From Martinezella rhizogenes (lineage in GTDB: Bacteria; Pseudomonadota; Alphaproteobacteria; Rhizobiales; Rhizobiaceae): DNA of 64,000 nt. The notes beneath the pieces are model-generated. The model was not told the DNA's origin. It made no database searches and worked only from the letters and a program-made list of their open reading frames with translations. Numbering within the stretch: the first letter of the stretch is position 1; each line of letters begins with the position of its first letter. The translations under genes were made by a program, and so were the position numbers. Of this stretch, positions 7,615-15,504 are shown piece by piece. The stretch lies in the NCBI RefSeq assembly GCF_007002745.1, contig NZ_SGNY01000005.1:310001-374000 (forward strand). The letters are read 5' to 3'.

Positions 7615-9405
7615 ATGTCTCGCAAGAAGCTCGATTTCCGCGCCGATGCCTATCGTCATGTGCTCGGCTTTGTTTTTCACCACTGGAGCCACCGGCCGGC
7701 ACTGGTGGGTTTCATCATCGTGCTGGTCATTGCCAGCACGCTGGCTGAAGTCATGGTGCCGGTTTTTTCCGGTCAGATCGTTGATGCCATTGCCGGCGGC
7801 AACGGGGCAGACAAAGCGCTGCACGCCTTTGTCATCATGGTGTCGCTTGGTCTCACCAGCGTGGTGCTGCGCTGGTTCATCTTTAACGGCATCATCAGGC
7901 TCACGCTGAAAACCATGGCTGACGTCACCAATAACGGCTTCCACAAGGTGCAGCGTTTCTCCACGGACTGGCATGCCAACAGCTTTGCCGGCTCCACGGT
8001 GCGCAAGATCACGCGCGGCATGTGGGCGCTGGATTCGCTGAACGACCTGCTGCTCATCGCCCTTCTGCCGTCGCTGGTGATGCTGGTCGGCGCCACCATC
8101 GTGCTCGGCAGCTACTGGCCGGTCATGGGCCTCATCGTCGGCCTCGGCTCGCTGATTTATGTCGGTGTCACCGTGGCTCTTTCCATGGGTTATGTGTCGC
8201 CTGCGGCGCGGCTTGCCAATGCCTGGGATACAAGGCTTGGCGGCGCGCTGGCGGATGCCATCAGCTGCAACTCGGTCGTCAAGGCCTTTGGCGCTGAAAC
8301 GCGTGAGGAAACGCGGCTGGGTCACGTGCTGGTGAAATGGGATAACCGCACGCGCAGAACATGGCGGCGCGGCACGCTGAATGGCACCATTCAGAGCTTC
8401 ATGATGGTGTCCATGCAGGCCGGCATTCTCGGCACCGGCCTCATCATGTGGCGGCAGGGGCTGGCGACGCCGGGTGATATCACCTTCGTGCTTGCCATGT
8501 TCTTCGTGCTGCAGGGTTACCTGCGTGATGTGGGGCAGGATATCCGCAACCTGCAACGCGCCGTCAACGACATGGAAGAGCTGGTGCTGCTGGACAAGAT
8601 GCCGCTTGGCGTCGAAGACAGGCCGGATGCCGCGCGGCTTGATATCGGCAAGGGCGAGATCGTCTTCGATCACGTCACATTCCAATATGGCGCGCATCCC
8701 ACCCCGCTTTATGATGACTTCTCGGTCACCATCAAGCCGGGCGAACGTGTGGGGCTGGTCGGCCATTCCGGTTCGGGCAAGACAACCTTCGTCAAGCTCA
8801 TCCAGCGCCTTTATGACATCAGGTCGGGTGCAATCCGCATCGACGGGCAGAATATTGCCGATGTGACGCAATCGAGCCTGCGCGGCCAGATCGCCATCGT
8901 GCAGCAGGAACCCATCCTGTTCCACCGCACGCTGGCGGAAAACATCGCCTATGGTCGCCCAGGTGCCTCGCGGCGTGAAATCGAGCAGGCGGCAAAACAG
9001 GCCAGTGCCCATGAGTTCATCATGTCCCTTCCAAAAGGATATGAAACCATGGTCGGCGAACGCGGCGTCAAGCTCTCGGGCGGGGAACGCCAGCGCGTCG
9101 CCATTGCCCGCGCATTCCTTGCTGATGCGCCGGTGCTGATCCTTGACGAGGCCACCTCGAGCCTCGACAGCGAAAGCGAAGTGCAGATCCAGCAGGCCAT
9201 GGAACGGCTGATGGTTGGCCGCACGACGCTGGTCATCGCGCACCGGCTCTCCACCGTCAGGGCGCTGGACCGGCTGCTGGTGTTCGACAGGGGCAAGATT
9301 GTCGAAGAAGGCGACCATCAGGCGCTTATCCGCCTCAATGACGGCATCTACCGCCGGCTGTTCGAGCGGCAGGCGCTGGAACTGACCAAGGGCCTGGTGG
9401 CCTGA
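7615..9405 (+). CDS. ABC exporter, fused membrane and ATPase domains (multidrug/lipid type)
   Basis: A 596-aa half-size exporter. I chose ATG 7615 because the 132 codons before it have no family character. Residues ~25-330 are a six-helix ABC_membrane domain; residues ~355-590 are the ATPase with Walker A GHSGSGKTT, signature LSGGERQRVAIARA, Walker B VLILDEATSSLD and the IAHRLST H-loop. It probably works as a homodimer. The substrate cannot be read from sequence. The ~460-base gap before it holds a promoter and a short leader ORF, and an ABC-F gene follows, a context that fits drug or peptide resistance (inference). Confidence 0.88.
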   Translation: MSRKKLDFRADAYRHVLGFVFHHWSHRPALVGFIIVLVIASTLAEVMVPVFSGQIVDAIAGGNGADKALHAFVIMVSLGLTSVVLRWFIFNGIIRLTLKTMADVTNNGFHKVQRFSTDWHANSFAGSTVRKITRGMWALDSLNDLLLIALLPSLVMLVGATIVLGSYWPVMGLIVGLGSLIYVGVTVALSMGYVSPAARLANAWDTRLGGALADAISCNSVVKAFGAETREETRLGHVLVKWDNRTRRTWRRGTLNGTIQSFMMVSMQAGILGTGLIMWRQGLATPGDITFVLAMFFVLQGYLRDVGQDIRNLQRAVNDMEELVLLDKMPLGVEDRPDAARLDIGKGEIVFDHVTFQYGAHPTPLYDDFSVTIKPGERVGLVGHSGSGKTTFVKLIQRLYDIRSGAIRIDGQNIADVTQSSLRGQIAIVQQEPILFHRTLAENIAYGRPGASRREIEQAAKQASAHEFIMSLPKGYETMVGERGVKLSGGERQRVAIARAFLADAPVLILDEATSSLDSESEVQIQQAMERLMVGRTTLVIAHRLSTVRALDRLLVFDRGKIVEEGDHQALIRLNDGIYRRLFERQALELTKGLVA

Positions 9406-9414
9406 AACAACGAG

Positions 9415-9441
9415 ACGCCGGAGTTCATCCTCCGGCGTTTC
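9415..9441 (+). terminator. rho-independent terminator after ABC exporter
   Basis: ACGCCGGAG at 9415-9423 pairs perfectly with CTCCGGCGT at 9430-9438 around a 6-base loop, followed by a short T run. It separates the exporter from the ABC-F gene. Confidence 0.75.
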
Positions 9442-9527
9442 ATCCGCAACTTCTAACCAGTGCCACGAACGCGCCGCTTTTTTCCATTATTAGCGTTCTC
9501 TCCGCAATACCAACAGGATGGTGAACC

Positions 9528-9632
9528 ATGGATTTCAACCCGATCACAAAGCCGCAACGCCTTGTCATCAGGGGAAACCATATCCATGCCTTGTTCCATC
9601 ACCCTTTCAGACCTCTCATGGTCCACGCCTGA
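9528..9632 (+). CDS. putative 34-aa upstream ORF overlapping the ABC-F start
   Basis: ATG 9528 has AGGATGG upstream and opens a 34-codon ORF that ends at TGA 9630-9632, 46 bases inside the ABC-F gene in another frame. Ribosomes reading it would pass over the ABC-F start at 9586. Such uORFs control some antibiotic-resistance ABC-F genes, but there is no direct evidence that this one is used. Confidence 0.25.
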   Translation: MDFNPITKPQRLVIRGNHIHALFHHPFRPLMVHA

Positions 9633-11172
9633 CGGTCATCCGCTTTTTTCCAATATCAATCTTCGCTTCGGTCCCGAACGGGCCGGGCTTGTCGGGCGCA
9701 ACGGCGTCGGCAAGACCACGCTTCTGAAGCTGATTGCCGGTGAATTGTCGCCGTCCGCCGGCACGGTCTCCGTCTCCGGCAGGATCGGCGTTCTCAGGCA
9801 AATCGTGCAGGTCATGCCCGGGGAGACCGTCGCGGATATTTTCAACGCGCGTCAGGCGCTCAAGGTTCTTTCCAGCGCCCAGGCGGGGCTGGCCACACTC
9901 GAAGAGCTTGGCGACGTTGACTGGATGCTGGAGGAAAATATTGCCGATGCGCTGGCTGCGGTCGGGTTGGACGCTTCGCCGTCAACGCTGCTTTCGGCAC
10001 TGTCCGGCGGGCAGCGCACACGGGCGGCACTTGCAGCCCAAATCCATGCCGCCCCGGACTTCCTGATCCTCGACGAACCGACCAACAATCTCGACCGTGA
10101 CGGTCGTCTGTTCGTCGCCGATTTTCTGGCGGGTTGGCGTGGCGGAGCGATTGTCGTCAGCCATGATCGCGAACTTCTCGATACACTTGATGCGATCGTC
10201 GAAATGACGACGCTGGGCGCAACCCGTTATGGCGGCAACTGGAGCCATTACCGCGCGCAAAAGGCACTGGAACTGGCCGCCGCCGAACAGGATCTCGCCA
10301 GCGCCGAGAAGCGCCTTGCCGAGGTAAAACGTCGGTCGCAGGAAGCACTGGAACGCAAGGCAAGGCGCGACGCAAAGGGCGCCGCCAAAGCGGCAAAGGG
10401 GGATATGCCCCGCATTGCCGCCGGCGGCATGAAGAGGCGAGCCGAGAAAACCAGCGGCGACAATGCCAATCTCGCCAGTCGCCTGAAAGCCGAAGCGACC
10501 GAGGATTTGCAGACGGCGCGCCAGCGGATCGAAATCCTTCAGGACCTTACTGTCACCCTGCCACCCAGCGGGTTGCACAAGACCAGGACCGTGCTGAGCC
10601 TGCAAAACCTGACCGCGGGCTATTCGGGAAAACAGCCCGTATTCGCCGATCTGTCCTTCGAAATCACCGGCCCGCAGCGCGTGGCCGTGACAGGCCCGAA
10701 CGGATCGGGAAAAACGACGCTGCTTTCCGTGATCAGGAATGAACTGATGCCATTGTCAGGAACGGTCCACGTCGGTGTGACGTCCGTCTTTCTGGACCAG
10801 CAGGTCAGCCTGCTGGATCCGAAGCTGTCGATCCGTGACAATTTCCTTCAGCTCAACCCGCAGGCCGGGGAGAACGCCTGCAGGGCAGCGCTTGCCCGTT
10901 TCATGTTTCGTGCCGATGCCGCCTTGCAGATCGTCGGAACACTTTCGGGTGGCCAGATGCTGCGCGCAGGTCTCGCCTGCGTTCTTTGTGGCCCGCAGCC
11001 GCCGCAACTGCTGATTCTCGATGAACCGACAAACCATCTGGATATCGATTCCATTGCGGCCGTGGAGGCCGGCCTGCGGGCCTATGACGGCGCGCTCCTG
11101 GTTGTCAGCCATGATGAAGCGTTTCTCGACAAGATTGGCATCGACCGGCGGCTTACCCTTGGGCGGCCGTGA
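9586..11172 (+). CDS. ABC-F family ATPase (ribosome-associated type)
   Basis: 528 aa with two ATPase domains and no membrane segment. ATG 9586 (AGGGGA ~11 bases upstream) starts directly at the first domain. Domain 1: Walker A GRNGVGKTT, signature LSGGQRTRAALA, Walker B LILDEPTNNLD. A basic, helical linker (residues ~225-330) contains a KARRDAKGAAKAAKGD stretch. Domain 2: GPNGSGKTT, LSGGQMLRAGLA, LILDEPTNHLD. ABC-F proteins act in the cytoplasm on the ribosomal E site, in translation or antibiotic protection. This one is on the short side for the family. It lies next to an exporter, but the two are separated by a terminator. Confidence 0.85.
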   Translation: MPCSITLSDLSWSTPDGHPLFSNINLRFGPERAGLVGRNGVGKTTLLKLIAGELSPSAGTVSVSGRIGVLRQIVQVMPGETVADIFNARQALKVLSSAQAGLATLEELGDVDWMLEENIADALAAVGLDASPSTLLSALSGGQRTRAALAAQIHAAPDFLILDEPTNNLDRDGRLFVADFLAGWRGGAIVVSHDRELLDTLDAIVEMTTLGATRYGGNWSHYRAQKALELAAAEQDLASAEKRLAEVKRRSQEALERKARRDAKGAAKAAKGDMPRIAAGGMKRRAEKTSGDNANLASRLKAEATEDLQTARQRIEILQDLTVTLPPSGLHKTRTVLSLQNLTAGYSGKQPVFADLSFEITGPQRVAVTGPNGSGKTTLLSVIRNELMPLSGTVHVGVTSVFLDQQVSLLDPKLSIRDNFLQLNPQAGENACRAALARFMFRADAALQIVGTLSGGQMLRAGLACVLCGPQPPQLLILDEPTNHLDIDSIAAVEAGLRAYDGALLVVSHDEAFLDKIGIDRRLTLGRP

Positions 11173-11488
11173 GGCGCCGTGATTGCGCACGCCGAAGCCG
11201 GACATCCATCTGCCGTTTCGCCTGGATGTCTCCTTTTTTTATGGCGACCGCGCTGCCTTCAGTCCACGCGGCAACGGCACCCTCGTCGTCTTTGAGATGC
11301 GTAAGGCATTCGCCAAGTGCCGCCCAGGCGGCCGAGTAATCGGGGTCCTGGTGAACCGCCTCGCGCAGATGTTGCGCCGCATCGTCGAATTGCCGCGCGG
11401 CCATCAGCGCCTTCGCCAGTGAAAAGCGCAGGAGCGGGGCATCTTTACCGTCTTCCAGCATCTTCAGGAGTTTCTCGATCATCGTCAT
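11153..11488 (-). CDS. small tetratricopeptide-repeat protein
   Basis: About 111 aa. ATG at 11488 (MTMIEK) is taken; the second ATG at 11482 is equally possible. The sequence is helical throughout with TPR spacing: LLRFSLAKALMAARQFDDAAQHLREAVHQDPDYSAAWAALGECLTH regions give two to three repeats. It is convergent with the ABC-F gene and overlaps its 3' end by 20 bases. TPR proteins are binding scaffolds; no partner can be named. Confidence 0.75.
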   Translation of the reverse strand: MTMIEKLLKMLEDGKDAPLLRFSLAKALMAARQFDDAAQHLREAVHQDPDYSAAWAALGECLTHLKDDEGAVAAWTEGSAVAIKKGDIQAKRQMDVRLRRAQSRRLTAAQG

Positions 11489-11599
11489 TCCATTGCAATG
11501 GTGGGCTTCATGCAAATCGATACGATGTCAAGCGCGGTTGAGGTCAAGCGAAGATTGGCGCTTCCCCGGAGTAAACCTCCGCCGATGGAGCGGAGTGTT

Positions 11600-12679
11600 T
11601 CACCTTGCTATGCGGCGTACCGCGACCGGATCCCAGATATCATCAAGCGGCCCTTCAAGGGCGGTGCGCGGGGGAATGAGCTGCGGTTCGATAATGGTGA
11701 CTTCGGGCTCTGCGCGGTTCTCTTCCAGCAGTTCGAACCCTTTTTCGAGCATTTGCGCAATATCGGGTTTGATCATGTAAACGGGAAAGGGAAGAAATGA
11801 TGCGAAGGGGTCGTAGTCAAAACAGCCGACGACGATGTCGCCGAACGCTTCCCCGTCATGACGCCCCATGAAACGAAGCAACCCTTCGAAGTTGATCGAT
11901 GAATTGACGAAGAAACAGCGGGGAAGACGGCCCCTGCGCTCGAAGAAGCGTTCGAAGGCCAGTTCGGTCATGTGCGGCGAATAACCGGTGATCTCGATAT
12001 CGTCACCACTCTGCACGCCGAAATAATCGGCTTTCGCGGCATGAAAGCCGTCAATTCGCTCGCGGCTGGCGTGGTCGTCATGACCACCGAACAGGATGAC
12101 GTCGTCAGGGCCGAGCGACCCACCCTTTGCCGCATGGGCAAGGATTGCCGATGTCAGGATTTCCGCGCCGTGCCGGTTGTTGGAAATGACGGACGACGCA
12201 AATTTGCCGGGCAGGTCGATATTGACGTGCGGAAGGGCGGCGCGGGCGCAGACCTGGTGAACGCCATCGGGATCGGTGACGCCGGCAATGAACAGGGCAT
12301 CAATCGAATAGGCGATCAGCGTCTCGACGGTGCGACGTTCCTCCTCGGGATCGCGCCGCCCGGAAACCACCATCGGCGACAGGCCGCGTTTGCGTGCCTG
12401 CCCCTCGAAGGTCTGCGCCATGGATGAAAAGAACCGGTTGTCATAAACCGGCACCAGAAGCCCGACGAGACCGGATTTTGAGCTCCTGAGGCCACGGGCC
12501 TGCAGATTGGTGGTGTAGCGCTGTGCCTTGGCGAGCGAGAGTATCTTGTCTGCGGTTTCCTCCGAAATCCGCCGTTTGCGCCACGATCCATTCAACACTG
12601 CGCTCACTGTCGAGGCTGACGCGCCAGACAAGAGCGACAAGTCATAAATGGTGGCTTTCTTGGAACTTATGCCTGTCAC
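11600..12679 (-). CDS. psiR: LacI-family repressor of the psicose-type operon (PsiR-like)
   Basis: 359 aa starting at GTG 12679 with GGGGAG upstream. Residues ~9-60 are the LacI helix-turn-helix and hinge (ATIYDLSLLSGASASTVSAVLNG), and the rest is a periplasmic-binding-protein-like sugar sensor domain. It is divergent from the sugar transport and epimerase operon at 12917, whose promoter region holds an 18-bp near-palindrome with the CG centre typical of LacI operators. The regulator of D-psicose uptake in Agrobacterium is called PsiR; the symbol is assigned from context, not from an alignment. Confidence 0.82.
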   Translation of the reverse strand: MTGISSKKATIYDLSLLSGASASTVSAVLNGSWRKRRISEETADKILSLAKAQRYTTNLQARGLRSSKSGLVGLLVPVYDNRFFSSMAQTFEGQARKRGLSPMVVSGRRDPEEERRTVETLIAYSIDALFIAGVTDPDGVHQVCARAALPHVNIDLPGKFASSVISNNRHGAEILTSAILAHAAKGGSLGPDDVILFGGHDDHASRERIDGFHAAKADYFGVQSGDDIEITGYSPHMTELAFERFFERRGRLPRCFFVNSSINFEGLLRFMGRHDGEAFGDIVVGCFDYDPFASFLPFPVYMIKPDIAQMLEKGFELLEENRAEPEVTIIEPQLIPPRTALEGPLDDIWDPVAVRRIAR

Positions 12680-12723
12680 TTCGATCTCCCCAGCTGATTC
12701 CGATTATTAGAGCACGCATCCCC

Positions 12724-12751
12724 TTGACGGAAGGGAGCTTCATGATATGGT
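12724..12751 (+). promoter_or_regulatory. putative promoter of the psicose-type operon
   Basis: TTGACG at 12724-12729 and TATGGT at 12746-12751 are 16 bases apart. Candidate operators start 3 bases downstream, so a bound repressor would cover the transcription start. Confidence 0.5.
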
Positions 12752-12754
12752 TAT

Positions 12755-12772
12755 TGCACCATCGATTGTGCA
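12755..12772 (+). promoter_or_regulatory. LacI-type operator O1
   Basis: TGCACCATCGATTGTGCA is an 18-bp palindrome with one mismatch per arm and a central CG, the standard LacI-family operator form. It sits just downstream of the -10. Confidence 0.65.
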
Positions 12773-12776
12773 GTTT

Positions 12777-12794
12777 GGCAATATCGATTGTGCA
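12777..12794 (+). promoter_or_regulatory. second, weaker LacI-type operator O2
   Basis: The 13-mer ATCGATTGTGCAG of O1 (12761-12773) is repeated exactly at 12783-12795, 22 bases on, i.e. on the same helix face. The 18-bp site centred on its CG matches the palindrome at 6 of 9 pairs. Confidence 0.5.
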
Positions 12795-12916
12795 GGATGG
12801 TTGCTATGGGAGTGGCAAGGGAGAGTCTCGAATAAGCGAGATGAGAGATTTGAAGCGCGGCAGGGAAAAACTGGCTGCGGCGGATTTCGTTTGCCGATTT
12901 TTTGAGGAGGAACATC

Positions 12917-13894
12917 ATGAAGAAAATTATTGCCGCGGCGCTCGGCCTGTCGCTTGCGCTGCTCTCATCCGCGGCCTTCGCCGAAGGGCCAAAGGTTGGC
13001 GTCGTCGTCAAGATCGGCGGTATTCCGTGGTTCAATGCCATGGAGGCCGGCATCAAGGAACAGAGCAAGAAGCTCGGCGTTGACGGTTTCATGGTTGGCC
13101 CGACCAGCGCCGACCCGGCGCTGCAGGTTCGTGCCATCGAAGACCTGATCGCCCAGAAGGTCGATTTCATTGGTGTCGTGCCGAATGATGCGAAGGTGCT
13201 GGAACCGGTGCTGAAGAAGGCCCAGGCTGCCGGCATCAAGGTCATCACCCATGAATCACCCAAGCAGCTCGGCGCCGACTGGGATTTCGAACTGGCTTCC
13301 GCCAAGGGCTTCGGTGAAGCGCATGGCAAGCTTCTGGCGGAAAAGATGGGCGGCAAGGGTTCTTATGCCGTCTTCGTCGGTTCGCTCACCGTGCCGCTTC
13401 ACAATGCCTGGGCCGATGCCGCCATCGCCTATATCAAGGCCAATTATCCGGACATGAAGCTTGTCGGCGATCGCTACGGCGTCGCCGAAGATCTCGACAA
13501 GAGCCGGTCGACGGCGCTCGATCTGATGTCCGCCAATGCCGACCTGAGCGGTTTCCTTGCCTTCGGTTCGCAGGGGCCGATCGGTGCCGGACGTGCTGTG
13601 GAAGAGCGGCGCAAGGATGGCAAGGTCTTCGTCATCGGCCCGTTTTCGCCGGGGCAGGGCGCCAAGCTGATCAAATCCGGCGCGCTGACAGGCGGCTTCA
13701 TGTGGAACCCGAAACAGGCCGGTGAGGTCTTCATCACGCTCGCCGACCGCATCGCCAAGGGCGAGACACCCAAGGCCGGCGATAATATCGAAGGTCTCGG
13801 CACCATCAATCCCGAGGGTAACACCATCGTCGTCGATCAGCTTTTGAAGATCGACAAGGAAAGCATCGACAAGCTCGTTTCCATGGGCCTCTGA
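12917..13894 (+). CDS. sugar ABC transporter substrate-binding protein (psicose-type)
   Basis: 325 aa, ATG 12917 with GAGGAGG at 12904-12910. Residues 1-22 are a signal peptide ending AFA. The mature protein is a class I sugar-binding fold: GVVVKIGGIPWFNAMEAGI near the N terminus, a QKVDFIGVVPND block and the IGAGRAVEERR hinge region, similar to RhaS/LsrB/AI-2-like receptors. It leads the operon ending in D-psicose 3-epimerase, so a ketohexose such as D-psicose (allulose) is the likely ligand (inference from context). Confidence 0.88.
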   Translation: MKKIIAAALGLSLALLSSAAFAEGPKVGVVVKIGGIPWFNAMEAGIKEQSKKLGVDGFMVGPTSADPALQVRAIEDLIAQKVDFIGVVPNDAKVLEPVLKKAQAAGIKVITHESPKQLGADWDFELASAKGFGEAHGKLLAEKMGGKGSYAVFVGSLTVPLHNAWADAAIAYIKANYPDMKLVGDRYGVAEDLDKSRSTALDLMSANADLSGFLAFGSQGPIGAGRAVEERRKDGKVFVIGPFSPGQGAKLIKSGALTGGFMWNPKQAGEVFITLADRIAKGETPKAGDNIEGLGTINPEGNTIVVDQLLKIDKESIDKLVSMGL

Positions 13895-13911
13895 TCCTCC
13901 CCGGAGCCGCA

Positions 13912-13945
13912 GGCGTCGCGCGAGACGGAATGCTCGCGCGACGCC
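13912..13945 (+). promoter_or_regulatory. strong intercistronic stem-loop after the binding-protein gene
   Basis: GGCGTCGCGCGAG at 13912-13924 pairs perfectly over 13 bases with CTCGCGCGACGCC at 13933-13945 around an 8-base loop. No T run follows and the ATPase starts 68 bases on, so it is more likely an mRNA stabiliser or attenuator than a terminator. Confidence 0.65.
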
Positions 13946-14013
13946 GCATCCCAAGAAACATGCCGAGCGCCACGTCTGCGATGCTTTCGCGGCGAAAGGA
14001 GAGATACGCTATC

Positions 14014-15504
14014 ATGAGCGCAGAACCGCTCCTGTCCCTCAAGAATGTCAAAGTCACCTTTGGCGGCGTGCGCGCCCTGAAAGGCGTTTCTTTCGAGGTC
14101 AATCCCGGTGAAGTGCATTGCCTGGCCGGCGAAAACGGCTGTGGCAAAAGCACGCTGATCAAGGTCATAACAGGCGTTTATACGCCCGAAAATGATGCTG
14201 AACTGTATTTCGACGGCAAGCCGATAGCCGCAATGACCCCGACGCTTGCGCAAGCGCTTGGCATTCAGGTGATCTGGCAGGATCTGGCGCTGTTTGATGA
14301 AATGTCGGTGGCGGAAAATATCGGCTTTCAGTACGCGGTGAATGGCAGATACGGGCTGGTCGACAAAAGCGCAATCGCGAAAGCGGCCGAGAAGGCTTTG
14401 GCCCGGCTCGGCGTTGAGATCGACCTTCACCGGCCGCTGAAGGAACTGCCCATTGCCCAGCGTCAGATCGTGGCGATTGCCCGTGCACTGGTCGGGGAAG
14501 CGCGCCTCGTTTTCATGGACGAGCCGACCGCGTCGCTGACGCAATCGGAAACGGACTACCTGACCGACATCGTCCGCAACCTCTCAGCCTCGGGTGTCGC
14601 GGTTGTGTTCGTCTCGCACCGGCTGGCGGAAGTGCTTGAGATTTCAGATCGCATCACCGTGCTGCGCGATGGGTCGCTTGTCGGGGTCTTCCCGGTTGAA
14701 GGCATGACCCAGTCACGCGTGACCGAACTGATGACCGGCCGCAACTTCGACAGCGCCGTCATTGCTGCCGATCACGATGACAAGCCGGTCGTTCTGTCCG
14801 TGCGCGGGCTCAGCCGGGTCGGCGAGTTTGAAGATGTGTCTTTCGATCTGCGGCAGGGCGAAACGCTGGGGATTACCGGCCTGCTGGGAGCCGGACGCAC
14901 TGAACTGGCCTTGACCCTTTTCGGCATGCATCGGCCGCAATTGGGTGAAATCCTGATCGACGGGAAGAAGGTGAATTTCCACTCCAACCGGGATGCGATC
15001 CGGGCCGGCGTTGCCTATCTTTCCGAAGACCGGCTGGCGCTTGGTCTCAATCAGCCCCAGTCGATTGCCGACAATCTCGTCATGGCCTCGCTGGACCGGT
15101 TGCTGACGGGCGGCCTTATCTCGCCATCGAAAAAGGCGGATGTGGTTTCTCGCTGGATTTCAGGGCTCGGTGTCAAGATCGGCCTGCCGGAGGACCCGAT
15201 CCGTACGCTTTCGGGCGGCAACCAGCAGCGCGTGGCGATTGCCAAGTGGCTGGCCATCGGGCCGAAAATCCTCATTCTGGATGCGCCGACCGTGGGGGTC
15301 GATGTCGGCGCGCGCGCCGGCATTTTCGAAATCGTCCGCAAGCTCGCGGCCGAAGGTCTTTCGATCATCGTCATCTCCGATGAACCGCCGGAAGTCTATT
15401 TCAACACAGACAGGATCATTCACATGGTCGAAGGCCGGTTCCACGCCACCCATGATCCGCGACATGTGTCGCTTACCGAACTGGAGTCCGCCATCTATGC
15501 GTAG
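14014..15504 (+). CDS. sugar ABC transporter ATP-binding protein (RbsA/MglA type)
   Basis: 496 aa with two ATPase domains. ATG 14014 follows AAAGGAGAG by ~10 bases. Domain 1 (residues ~5-235) has Walker A GENGCGKST and Walker B VFMDEPTASLT. Domain 2 (~250-495) has the degenerate Walker A GLLGAGRTE usual in this family and signature LSGGNQQRVAIAK. Its Walker B reads LILDAPTVGVDVGA: the usual catalytic Glu after the Asp is Ala, so domain 2 is probably unable to hydrolyse ATP. The 3' end overlaps the first permease by 8 bases. Confidence 0.92.
   Translation: MSAEPLLSLKNVKVTFGGVRALKGVSFEVNPGEVHCLAGENGCGKSTLIKVITGVYTPENDAELYFDGKPIAAMTPTLAQALGIQVIWQDLALFDEMSVAENIGFQYAVNGRYGLVDKSAIAKAAEKALARLGVEIDLHRPLKELPIAQRQIVAIARALVGEARLVFMDEPTASLTQSETDYLTDIVRNLSASGVAVVFVSHRLAEVLEISDRITVLRDGSLVGVFPVEGMTQSRVTELMTGRNFDSAVIAADHDDKPVVLSVRGLSRVGEFEDVSFDLRQGETLGITGLLGAGRTELALTLFGMHRPQLGEILIDGKKVNFHSNRDAIRAGVAYLSEDRLALGLNQPQSIADNLVMASLDRLLTGGLISPSKKADVVSRWISGLGVKIGLPEDPIRTLSGGNQQRVAIAKWLAIGPKILILDAPTVGVDVGARAGIFEIVRKLAAEGLSIIVISDEPPEVYFNTDRIIHMVEGRFHATHDPRHVSLTELESAIYA

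Noticed and set aside
7531..9318. 595-codon minus-strand ORF opposite the ABC exporter
   Set aside because: Antisense shadow; composition is His/Asp/Gly-rich and no motif is present, while the plus strand has all ABC motifs.
13912..13945. Hairpin after the sugar-binding protein as a transcription terminator
   Set aside because: Lacks a T run and lies inside an operon whose next genes are required for the same transporter.
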